Assembly (NCBI GenBank): GCA_035533815.1
Contig: DATLTB010000055.1
Location: forward strand, 1 to 28,032
DNA from: JANWKA01 sp035533815
GTDB lineage: Bacteria > Bacteroidota > Bacteroidia > Chitinophagales > Chitinophagaceae
DNA: 28,032 bases
Direction: 5' to 3'
Shown piece by piece: positions 15,783-22,716 of the stretch. The translations under genes were made by a program, and so were the position numbers. The notes under the pieces were generated by a model. That model worked only from the letters and a program-made list of their open reading frames with translations, was not told the DNA's origin and searched no databases. Each line of letters starts with the position of its first letter. The stretch's first letter is position 1.

Positions 15783-16838
15783 ATGAAGAAAATTGGCATC
15801 CTGTTCGGACAAGAAAGATCCTTCCCTGAGGCATTTATTGCCAATGTCAACTCAAGGGAAAGAACTGGAGTACTGGCAGAGGCCGTTAAGATCGACAAAG
15901 TGATCCAGGGAGAGCCCACGGAATATGCAGTAATTATTGACCGGATTTCCCAGGATGTTCCTTTTTACCGGGCTTTCTTAAAAAATGCTGCACTCTGCGG
16001 TGCCGCAGTAATCAACAATCCTTTCTGGTGGAGTGCAGATGAAAAGTTCTTTAATAACTGCCTGGCTACCCGCACCGGAATTCCTGTACCTAAAACCGTA
16101 CTGCTTCCATCCCGGGAACTGCCTTTCGATACCAAGGAGCAATCTTTTCTTAATCTAGCCTATCCCCTGGATTGGGAGTTTATTTTCAATTTTATTGGTT
16201 TTCCAGCCTATATGAAACCATTTGCCGGGGGAGGCTGGAAAAATGTATACCGGGTGACTGACCGGGAGGATTTCTTCAGTAAACATCATCAGACTGGTCA
16301 GCTGGTGATGCTCCTCCAGGAAGAAATCGTTTTTGAACAGTATTACCGCTGCTATTGCATCGGAGGTAAATATGTTCGGATTATGCCCTACGAGCCACGC
16401 AACCCCCATCATCTCCGTTATCAGGCCGGATTCTCCCCTACCCCGGAACTCTGCGCTATCCTGGAAAAACAGGTCATCCGGATAAATAACCACCTGGGTT
16501 ATGACTTCAATACCGTGGAATTTGCCATCAGGGATGATGTCCCCTACGCAATAGATTTCTGTAATCCCGCCCCCGATGCTGATCTGAACTCAGTAGGGAC
16601 CGAAAATTTCAACTGGGTCGTGGAAACCGCCGCAACCTATGCAATCGAAAGAGCTTCAGGTCAGGTTCCGGGGAAAGTTAACCTGACCTGGGGTAAATTT
16701 ATCCGGGAAGCTGCAGGAAAATTACCAACGGCAAGAAAGACATCGCATAAAACTTCCCCTTTGAAAGAGAACAAGATCATGGGAACTAAAAAAAAGGTTA
16801 AATCCCAGGAACCTGGTTCCGGCAGGAATCCAGACTGA
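15783..16838 (+). CDS. RimK-like ATP-grasp ligase
   Basis: A 351-residue ATP-grasp enzyme. An N-terminal preATP-grasp domain (MKKIGILFGQERSFPEAFI, up to about 95) precedes the ATP-grasp fold. The phosphate-binding lysine is K145 in AYMKPFAGGGWKNVYRV, the adenine-loop segment is LLQEEIVFEQYYRCYCIGGK, and the Mg ligands are E246 (FNTVEFAIR), D258 and N261 (PYAIDFCNPAPDADLN). The family forms amide bonds through an acyl-phosphate. The core ends near residue 312. The last ~37 residues (ARKTSHKTSPLKENKIMGTK and on to RNPD) are a basic, low-complexity tail unlike the family core. Spacing of 43 and 35 bases to its neighbours supports one operon. Confidence 0.9.
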   Translation: MKKIGILFGQERSFPEAFIANVNSRERTGVLAEAVKIDKVIQGEPTEYAVIIDRISQDVPFYRAFLKNAALCGAAVINNPFWWSADEKFFNNCLATRTGIPVPKTVLLPSRELPFDTKEQSFLNLAYPLDWEFIFNFIGFPAYMKPFAGGGWKNVYRVTDREDFFSKHHQTGQLVMLLQEEIVFEQYYRCYCIGGKYVRIMPYEPRNPHHLRYQAGFSPTPELCAILEKQVIRINNHLGYDFNTVEFAIRDDVPYAIDFCNPAPDADLNSVGTENFNWVVETAATYAIERASGQVPGKVNLTWGKFIREAAGKLPTARKTSHKTSPLKENKIMGTKKKVKSQEPGSGRNPD

Positions 16839-16873
16839 CCATCTTTATACCGTTCCAAAAGAGAATTAATATC

Positions 16874-17977
16874 ATGAACTTCCAGCAGTTTACTTTAGGC
16901 ATTGAAGAAGAGTACATGGTGATAGATCCGGAAACCAGGGAACTTAAAAGCCATGAACAGAAGATCGTGGAGCAGGCACATAAAGTGATCAAGGATCAGG
17001 TCAAGGCAGAGATGCACCAGGCAGTTGTAGAAGTAGGTACAAATATTTGCAGCAATATCAGTGAAGCACGCTCAGATGTTTCCTTGTTGCGGCAAACCAT
17101 ATCGGGCATAGCCGGTGACCTTGGACTTTGCGTAGGGGCATCTGGAACACATCCGTTTTCCAAATGGGAGAAACAACTGATCACAGACCATCCCAGATAT
17201 TATGAAATTGTCAACGAGATGCAGGATGCTGCCCGGTCAAACCTGATATTTGGATTACATGTACATGTAGGAATGGAATCCAGGGAAATGGCGATCCATA
17301 TTGCCAATTCTGCCCGGTATTTTCTTCCCCACGTGTATGCCCTTTCCACCAATTCCCCATTTTGGGAGGGAAGAAATACCGGTTTCAAATCATTCCGGAC
17401 TAAGGTGTTCGATAAATTTCCACGAACCGGGATTCCGGATTACTTTGGATCTATAGAAGAATATGATAACTACATTAAGCTGCTGATAAAGACCAATTGT
17501 ATCGACAATGCAAAAAAGATTTGGTGGGACTTAAGGGTTCACCCTTTTTTTAATACGGTGGAATTCCGGATATGTGACGTCCCAATGACACTGGATGAAA
17601 CCATTGCACTAGCTGCAATGTTTCAGGCTATATGTGCAAAAATCTACAAGCTCCGTTCACAAAACCTGAATTTCATTATCTATAACCGTCAACTTATCAA
17701 TGAAAACAAATGGCGTGCCTCCAGGTACGGAATTGATGGGAATATGATTGACTTTGGCAAGCAAACCGAAATGAACACCCGGGCCTTGATTTTTGAATTG
17801 CTGGATTTTGTAGATGATGTGGTGGATGATCTAGGCTCCAGGGAATATTTGGCTTTTATTCCACGAATATTGGAAACTGGCACCGGGGCAGACCGCCAGC
17901 TTTCGGTATTTGACCGTGAACTGCATTTAAATGAAGTGGTGGATTACATCAGGGACCAGTTCCTTTTTGGTTGTTGA
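16874..17977 (+). CDS. GCS2/YbdK-type carboxylate-amine ligase (glutamate-cysteine ligase-like)
   Basis: A 367-residue enzyme of the GCS2 family (glutamine-synthetase fold). The signature motifs are complete: TLGIEEEYMVIDPET (E11-E13, metal and nucleotide site), HQAVVEVGTNICSN (48-61), GLHVHVG (127-133), WWDLRVHPFFNTVEFRICDV (217-236), and NENKWRASRYGIDG. The family ligates glutamate, or another carboxylate, to an amine through gamma-glutamyl phosphate. E. coli YbdK has only weak glutamate-cysteine ligase activity, so the true acceptor is open. It sits between an ATP-grasp ligase and an amidotransferase, which suggests it makes the first amide bond of a short conjugate rather than acting in ordinary glutathione synthesis. 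Confidence 0.93.
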   Translation: MNFQQFTLGIEEEYMVIDPETRELKSHEQKIVEQAHKVIKDQVKAEMHQAVVEVGTNICSNISEARSDVSLLRQTISGIAGDLGLCVGASGTHPFSKWEKQLITDHPRYYEIVNEMQDAARSNLIFGLHVHVGMESREMAIHIANSARYFLPHVYALSTNSPFWEGRNTGFKSFRTKVFDKFPRTGIPDYFGSIEEYDNYIKLLIKTNCIDNAKKIWWDLRVHPFFNTVEFRICDVPMTLDETIALAAMFQAICAKIYKLRSQNLNFIIYNRQLINENKWRASRYGIDGNMIDFGKQTEMNTRALIFELLDFVDDVVDDLGSREYLAFIPRILETGTGADRQLSVFDRELHLNEVVDYIRDQFLFGC

Positions 17978-17981
17978 CAGG

Positions 17982-18013
17982 TTTTGAATAATCGGTGAAT
18001 TCCTTTAGGTTTG
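17982..18013 (+). promoter_or_regulatory. Consensus Bacteroidota promoter directly before the amidotransferase gene
   Basis: TTTTG (17982-17986), a 19-base spacer and TAGGTTTG (18006-18013) match both parts of the Bacteroidota sigma-ABfr consensus (TTTG, about 19 bases, TAnnTTTG). Only four bases separate the -7 box from the ATG at 18018, so transcription would start at or a few bases after that ATG. It lies in the 40-base gap between operon genes 3 and 4. Confidence 0.5.
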
Positions 18014-18017
18014 CATC

Positions 18018-18854
18018 ATGCAGCCAGTCAATTTGCGCGTGGCCATATTGGATCTTAATGCCGGTGCACCCAATCAGGGTATGCGCAGTCTTCGCAATAT
18101 CCTTTCCCGATATGCTAAAGTCAATGATCTCCATTTTCAAATTGAGGAATTTGAAGTCCGGAACAGACAGGAAATGCCAGATGACAGTTTTCAAGTGTAT
18201 TTTTCAACAGGCGGACCTGGCAGCCCATTGGAAAGTCAGGGCAGTAGCTGGGAAAAAAGATATTTTTCCCTGGTTTCCCGTTTGGAAACCATCAACTCTT
18301 CTGCAGATAATGATAAAAAATTCATGTTTTTTATCTGCCATTCCTTCCAGTTGCTCTGCCGCCATTATGCCCTGGGCAGCGTCTGCAAACGCAAATCCCC
18401 TTCGTTCGGAGTCCTGCCGGTTCATCAATGCCCTGAAGCCGGTAAAGATCCGGTATTTGCCGGCCTTCCTGATCCATTTTTTGCGGTTGACAGCCGGGAA
18501 TGGCAGGTCATCGGCCCTGATTTCAGCCGTTTTGAAGTAATAGGCGCCCGGTTGCTGGCTATTGAAAAAGAACGGCCCCTGGTGCCTCTGGAGAGGGCGC
18601 TTATGGCGATTCGTTTTTCGCCCTGGTTTTTCGGGACCCAGTTCCACCCTGAAGCTGACCCCGAAGGCATGACCCATTATCTGGAAACCACAAATAAGAA
18701 AGAGCAGGTCATTGAACAGTTCGGCATGGAAAAGTACCTGAGCATGATCTCCCAGCTTCAGGATCCGGATAAAATCATGCTTACCCGTGAACTGGTGATT
18801 CCTTCATTTCTGGATCAGGCTATACCTGTCCGTCAGAGTAGCTTACCCGGCTGA
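18018..18854 (+). CDS. Class I glutamine amidotransferase-like protein
   Basis: A 278-residue class I (triad) amidotransferase domain. The glycine-rich oxyanion segment is YFSTGGPGSPLE (61-72), the nucleophile is C108 in FFICHSFQLLCRHYALG, and the His-Glu pair is H210/E212 in FFGTQFHPEADPEGM. Motif CHSFQ replaces the usual CxGxQ, so it is a divergent subgroup. Such domains release ammonia from glutamine for a partner synthetase, or hydrolyse gamma-glutamyl bonds as in the GGH and PuuD enzymes. No synthetase domain is fused, so the ammonia acceptor or gamma-glutamyl substrate must come from a neighbouring ligase. An internal promoter lies immediately upstream. The ATP-grasp gene follows after 25 bases. 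Confidence 0.88.
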   Translation: MQPVNLRVAILDLNAGAPNQGMRSLRNILSRYAKVNDLHFQIEEFEVRNRQEMPDDSFQVYFSTGGPGSPLESQGSSWEKRYFSLVSRLETINSSADNDKKFMFFICHSFQLLCRHYALGSVCKRKSPSFGVLPVHQCPEAGKDPVFAGLPDPFFAVDSREWQVIGPDFSRFEVIGARLLAIEKERPLVPLERALMAIRFSPWFFGTQFHPEADPEGMTHYLETTNKKEQVIEQFGMEKYLSMISQLQDPDKIMLTRELVIPSFLDQAIPVRQSSLPG

Positions 18855-18879
18855 ATGTACATTAAACTTCCCGTCTTAC

Positions 18880-20073
18880 ATGATCCCTGAAACCCGCGAC
18901 AGGTATAACCGGCAGTTCAGTGTGGAGAAATACCTGGCTTTTATGGAAGGATTGGACCGGGTTTATCCTGGGGCAATTCAGTTCCGAATAGCTGAAACCC
19001 CGGTATTTATACCCAAGGATCTGGGGAACAGGATACTATCGGCTGGGGAGGACATCATCCGGGTGATCCGTCAACCGGATTTCAGGGACTTGACTGCCGA
19101 GGCTGTCCCCCCCACACTGAAAGTGCCAGGAGAAAATGATTTTTGCGAATTTATTACACTGGATTTTGCCATCTGCCGGGATGAACAGGGAACCTTGGTG
19201 CCCCGGCTGATTGAGCTTCAGGGATTTCCCACCATGTTTGCCTTCCAGGCATTACTGGCGGATAAATACCGGGAATATTTTCAGATTCCGGACAATTTGT
19301 ATAATTATTTTAGCGGGCTCGGAAAGGATAGTTATCTGGATCTTTTCAGGCGTATACTTCTGGGTAAATATGCCCCAGAGGAAGTAATCCTCTTAGAAGT
19401 CCAACCCCTTAAACAGAAAACCAGGGTTGATTTTTATTGTACGGAATCCATATCCGGTATCCATACTGTCTGCATCACAGCACTTATACAGGAAGGACAT
19501 CATCTTTTTTATCTGCTTGAAGGAAAAAAGACCAGGGTTAGGCGGATTTACAACCGGGTTATCTTCGATGACCTGGAGCAACAGAAAAAAGACCTGGGCG
19601 CATTCGTTGACCTGACACAGGATCTGGACGTGGAATGGGTACCTCATCCCAACTGGTTTTACCGCATCAGCAAGTTCACGATTCCATTAATTCATAGTCC
19701 TTATGTTCCCAGGGCCTATTTCCTGGATAAAATGGAAGTAGTTCCCCAGGATCTGGGAAACTATGTGCTTAAACCCCTGTTTTCCTTTGCAGGTCAGGGC
19801 GTACTTATTGATGTAACCCGGAAAGATATTGATGCTGTAAAAGATCCATCCAATTGGATACTGCAACAAAAAGTGGAGTATGCGGAAGTGATAAAAACTA
19901 CCACAACAAGAGCTAAATGCGAAGTCCGCATGATTTATTTTCAGGAAAACGGTGGATCCTTCCCAATTCCAGTCAACAACCTCGCCAGGCTGAGCAGAGG
20001 AAAAATGATCGGAGTCAGGTACAATGCAGACCAGGACTGGGTTGGAGGAAGTATCTGTTTTTTTGAAAAATGA
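18880..20073 (+). CDS. ATP-grasp ligase resembling glutathionylspermidine synthase
   Basis: A 397-residue protein. Recognisable segments in order are VPRLIELQGFPTMFAFQ (107-123), VRRIYNRVIFDDL (220-232), GNYVLKPLFSFAGQGVLIDV (293-312), WILQQKVEYAEV (326-337), CEVRMIYF (347-354) and RGKMIGVRYN (373-382), ending in VGGSICFFEK. The layout, with the KP..SFAGQGV phosphate-binding segment late in the chain, resembles the glutathionylspermidine-synthase / circularly permuted ATP-grasp group, which joins a peptide carboxylate to an amine. It is the last intact gene of the operon. Its stop overlaps an ATG (ATGA at 20070-20073) of a frame that runs into the opposite-strand pepT gene. Substrates unknown. 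Confidence 0.85.
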   Translation: MIPETRDRYNRQFSVEKYLAFMEGLDRVYPGAIQFRIAETPVFIPKDLGNRILSAGEDIIRVIRQPDFRDLTAEAVPPTLKVPGENDFCEFITLDFAICRDEQGTLVPRLIELQGFPTMFAFQALLADKYREYFQIPDNLYNYFSGLGKDSYLDLFRRILLGKYAPEEVILLEVQPLKQKTRVDFYCTESISGIHTVCITALIQEGHHLFYLLEGKKTRVRRIYNRVIFDDLEQQKKDLGAFVDLTQDLDVEWVPHPNWFYRISKFTIPLIHSPYVPRAYFLDKMEVVPQDLGNYVLKPLFSFAGQGVLIDVTRKDIDAVKDPSNWILQQKVEYAEVIKTTTTRAKCEVRMIYFQENGGSFPIPVNNLARLSRGKMIGVRYNADQDWVGGSICFFEK

Positions 20074-20153
20074 AATTTGAAGCTCCGGGCATAAAGCTGA
20101 TCATCAGGACCGAAAACCCACTTTTATCCGATATCATACAGTTTATCCCTGTT

Positions 20154-21404
20154 TCAACTGCGCTGTTCCCAAAGTACAGCCAGGTTCACAATGGTCTGAA
20201 CAGCTTTTTCCATATCCTGCACACTGATCCATTCCTGCCTGGAATGGAACGCATGTTCCCCTGCAAAAATATTGGGACAGGGAAGACCCATATAGGATAA
20301 CCTACTGCCATCTGTTCCTCCGCGGATGCTTTGTCGGCGGGGCACAAGCCCTGTCATCCGGATGGCTTCCAAGGCTAGGGCGGTCACCAGGGGGAACTGG
20401 TCTAATACCTGTTTCATGTTCCGGTATTGGATGGAAAACCGGATCTCTCCTTTCCCTCCCGGATAATCCTTCAGGGTGCTTACCAATACATGCTCCAGCA
20501 GCATTTCATGGTCTTTCAGCCCGATTTCTGTAAAATCCCGTATCAGGAATTCCAAAATGGCTTTTTCCGCATTGCCTTCCATACGTATGGGATGAATGAA
20601 TCCCTGCCGGCCTGAGGTGGATTCGGGGGAAAGGCGGTCCCCAGGCAGTTTATTCAGGATTCGTGCCGCTATTTTGAGTGCATTGACCATTTTACCTTTG
20701 GCAAAACCGGTATGTACCGGTACGCCATGCACCTGGATAATGGCCTGGTCGGCGCAAAATGTCTCATCCTCCAGATTGCCGGCAGCTTCGCCATCAACCG
20801 TATATCCGAAACTGGCCCCAAGCTTATCCAGGTTAACGTGATTTGCCCCTCTGCCTATTTCTTCATCTACCGTAAACAGGATCCGGATCCGTCCATGCTT
20901 GATTTCAGGGTGGGTTATGAGATAATGCAGGGCATCCATGATCTCGGCAACACCAGCCTTGTTATCTGCACCCAACAGCGTATTCCCGCTTGCAGTAATG
21001 ATATCATGGCCAAGCTGGTGGTACAGATCCGGATGTCCTTTTGGACTTAATATCTGTTCGGGGTCATCAGGCAATATGATATCCTGCCCGGCATACTGAT
21101 AATGAATGATCGGCATAACGCCTGTTCCGCTGCAGTCAGGAGAAGTGTCCATATGGGAACAAAAACAGATAACCGGAACATTCTTTTGGGTATTTTCATT
21201 AAGGGTGGCATATACGCAGCCATATTCATCCAGCAGGGCATCTGAAATACCCATTTCATGCAACTCCTGAACCAAAAGACGACCCAGTTCCCCTTGTTTG
21301 GATGTGGAAGGAGATGTCCCTGACTTCGGATCTGATTGGGTATCTATTACCGTGTATTTAAGGAACCGGTTCAGGACCGTGTAGGCATAATGTTCAAAAG
21401 TCAT
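20154..21404 (-). CDS. pepT: Peptidase T (tripeptide aminopeptidase)
   Basis: A 416-residue M20 metallopeptidase. The dinuclear zinc site and catalytic residues are visible: H84/D86 in CFCSHMDTSPD, D147 in LLGADNKAGVAE, E181/E182 in FTVDEEIGRGA, D204 in YTVDGEAAG, and the C-terminal histidine in FAGEHAFHSRQE. GGTDGSRLSYMGLPCPN is a PepT hallmark. It removes the N-terminal residue from tripeptides in the cytoplasm. The gene converges with the ligase operon, with 80 bases between stops and no strong hairpin in the gap. An 11-bp perfect inverted repeat lies 33 bases upstream of its ATG. Confidence 0.95.
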   Translation of the reverse strand: MTFEHYAYTVLNRFLKYTVIDTQSDPKSGTSPSTSKQGELGRLLVQELHEMGISDALLDEYGCVYATLNENTQKNVPVICFCSHMDTSPDCSGTGVMPIIHYQYAGQDIILPDDPEQILSPKGHPDLYHQLGHDIITASGNTLLGADNKAGVAEIMDALHYLITHPEIKHGRIRILFTVDEEIGRGANHVNLDKLGASFGYTVDGEAAGNLEDETFCADQAIIQVHGVPVHTGFAKGKMVNALKIAARILNKLPGDRLSPESTSGRQGFIHPIRMEGNAEKAILEFLIRDFTEIGLKDHEMLLEHVLVSTLKDYPGGKGEIRFSIQYRNMKQVLDQFPLVTALALEAIRMTGLVPRRQSIRGGTDGSRLSYMGLPCPNIFAGEHAFHSRQEWISVQDMEKAVQTIVNLAVLWEQRS

Positions 21405-21436
21405 GGCTGAATCACATTTTTATTTTCCAATCCAAT

Positions 21437-21466
21437 GGTTAAATTCCAATTTTACGGAATTTAACC
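21437..21466. repeat. Perfect 11-bp inverted repeat upstream of pepT
   Basis: GGTTAAATTCC at 21437-21447 and GGAATTTAACC at 21456-21466 are exact reverse complements around an 8-base A/T-rich loop. It begins 33 bases upstream of the pepT start and covers the stop codon of the decayed gene upstream. It could be an operator for pepT or an old terminator stem; no T-run follows on either strand. Confidence 0.5.
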
Positions 21467-22246
21467 GCATTCTCCAGGGTATTTTCATAAAACACATCAT
21501 TGGTAGCCCGACACACAAAATGATAATCCGACCGGTATACTACCATGAACAGGGTGAGAGAATCGCCAATAAGAACGCAAGTTCGCTTACTGTTCGATCG
21601 GTCACCTTTGAGCCGATAAATTCCTTTTCTTGGTAGAAATAAAAAGCCTGCTGAAAACGCCATAACCATTTTCTTCCTGCTCAATCGGTTATACAAAGCA
21701 TCCAGCTTTAAATTAAACAGCGGAATATCCACATTCAGGGGTCCTGGACCATCCGGCAGAAGAACCTGGTTTTGCCATAATTGGAGAAAGGTCAGTTCAG
21801 GAAACCCAAAAAGCTTACCTTTGCGCTGCAGGAGAGCATCCCGGAAATCATGGTACTGTTCGCAGAGTCAATCGGATAATCTCTCCATTTTTCCGTAATG
21901 TAAATCTGTTTAAGTTCCACAGGAGAATGATTTAGCCGAACGGTCAAGGGAAGGTGGAAACCTGTTTCCATATTCAAGGTATCTGGATGATAACTTAGCC
22001 TGGAAATAACCATCTGATCTCCGGATACTGCAAATAAAATAAACTATTTTCATTTTCAACGGAAATAGTCTCATTTCCCCGGTTCCTGTTGATTAACACA
22101 GCCCGAGCTAAAGGTCGGCCATCCACCCTGTCCATCACATGACCGGAGATATAGGATTGGCCATCCACAACAGAAAAATCCAATTTAACTAACAGTAAAA
22201 TCCAGCTTTTACAGCACGATAATGATCCTTGGTGACCCATGATCAT
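21439..22246 (-). pseudogene. Decayed carboxypeptidase-like regulatory domain (CarboxypepD_reg-like) protein
   Basis: Homologous segments of one protein are spread over frames on the minus strand. In order: MGHQGSL and a worn signal peptide, then YISGHVMDRVDGRPLARAVL and NRGNETIS (beta-sandwich repeat). A frame change near 22025 leads to SGDQMVISRLSYHPDTL and LKQIYITEKWRDYPIDS. A change near 21865 leads to YHDFRDALLQRKGKLFGFPE and LDALYNRLSRKKMVM. A change near 21655 leads to FQQAFYFYQEKEFIGSKVTD. A change near 21570 leads to DSLTLFMVVYRSDYHFVCRA, ending in ENAVKFRKIGI. The order matches the common Bacteroidota protein type with a GDxIxFSxxGY segment, then LxxF M/L xYRPxY near the end. At least four frame changes make it a pseudogene. 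The original function was probably envelope related but is unknown. Confidence 0.75.
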
Positions 22247-22716
22247 CTGCTTGCATGGCTGCCCAACTGCAATTTACCGGATACCAGTTAATATAATGGG
22301 TCTTGGTCAGTATTATTCCCTGACTGGATGATCCTTGACCGTTCCCGCGGAAGGCAACCCATCGGCAAATGATCTTTCCTAACCTGGAAAACCCGGTCAA
22401 TATTCATTAATCCATATGCCATTTCCGCAGTTATCAGGCTGGATTTCCGGTCACTGATCAATATGCCTTTCAGCATCTCTTCAAGTCCCTGGATAAGCTC
22501 CCCGATTCCCCTTCAAAATCAAGAGTTTTTTTACCCAGGAATGTGTCTATGAGGGTTCCGTTCAATGAGTCATTGGATTAATGGATACTTACTTTGACCT
22601 AATTTTATACGGTTAATCATTTTGACCATTACACATATCATATTTTTGTCAGATTCCGTTTTGCAGTTCAGTGACCATTATTTGTATCTTTAGGCCAGTC
22701 CTGAATATTTCATAAA
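22247..22716. other. 470-base stretch with no intact gene; possible remnant on the minus strand
   Basis: Between the decayed gene and namZ only short frames occur. On the minus strand, about 22560 down to 22288, one reads NGTLIDTFLGKKTLDFEGES, then after a frame change ELIQGLEEMLKGILISDRKS and AEMAYGLMNIDRVFQVRKDH. It is protein-like but I cannot identify the family. The right end holds the namZ promoter. The whole 21405-22716 block looks like eroding sequence. Confidence 0.4.
22659..22692 (+). promoter_or_regulatory. Bacteroidota-type promoter for namZ-fmt
   Basis: TTTTG (22659-22663), a 21-base spacer and TATCTTTA (22685-22692) match the -33/-7 consensus with one difference in the last -7 base. 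It ends 24 bases before the namZ ATG, giving a leader of about 15-20 bases. Confidence 0.45.

Noticed and set aside
18204..18677. 157-residue minus-strand frame within the amidotransferase gene
   Set aside because: Antisense shadow of a gene with an intact catalytic set; no recognisable domain.
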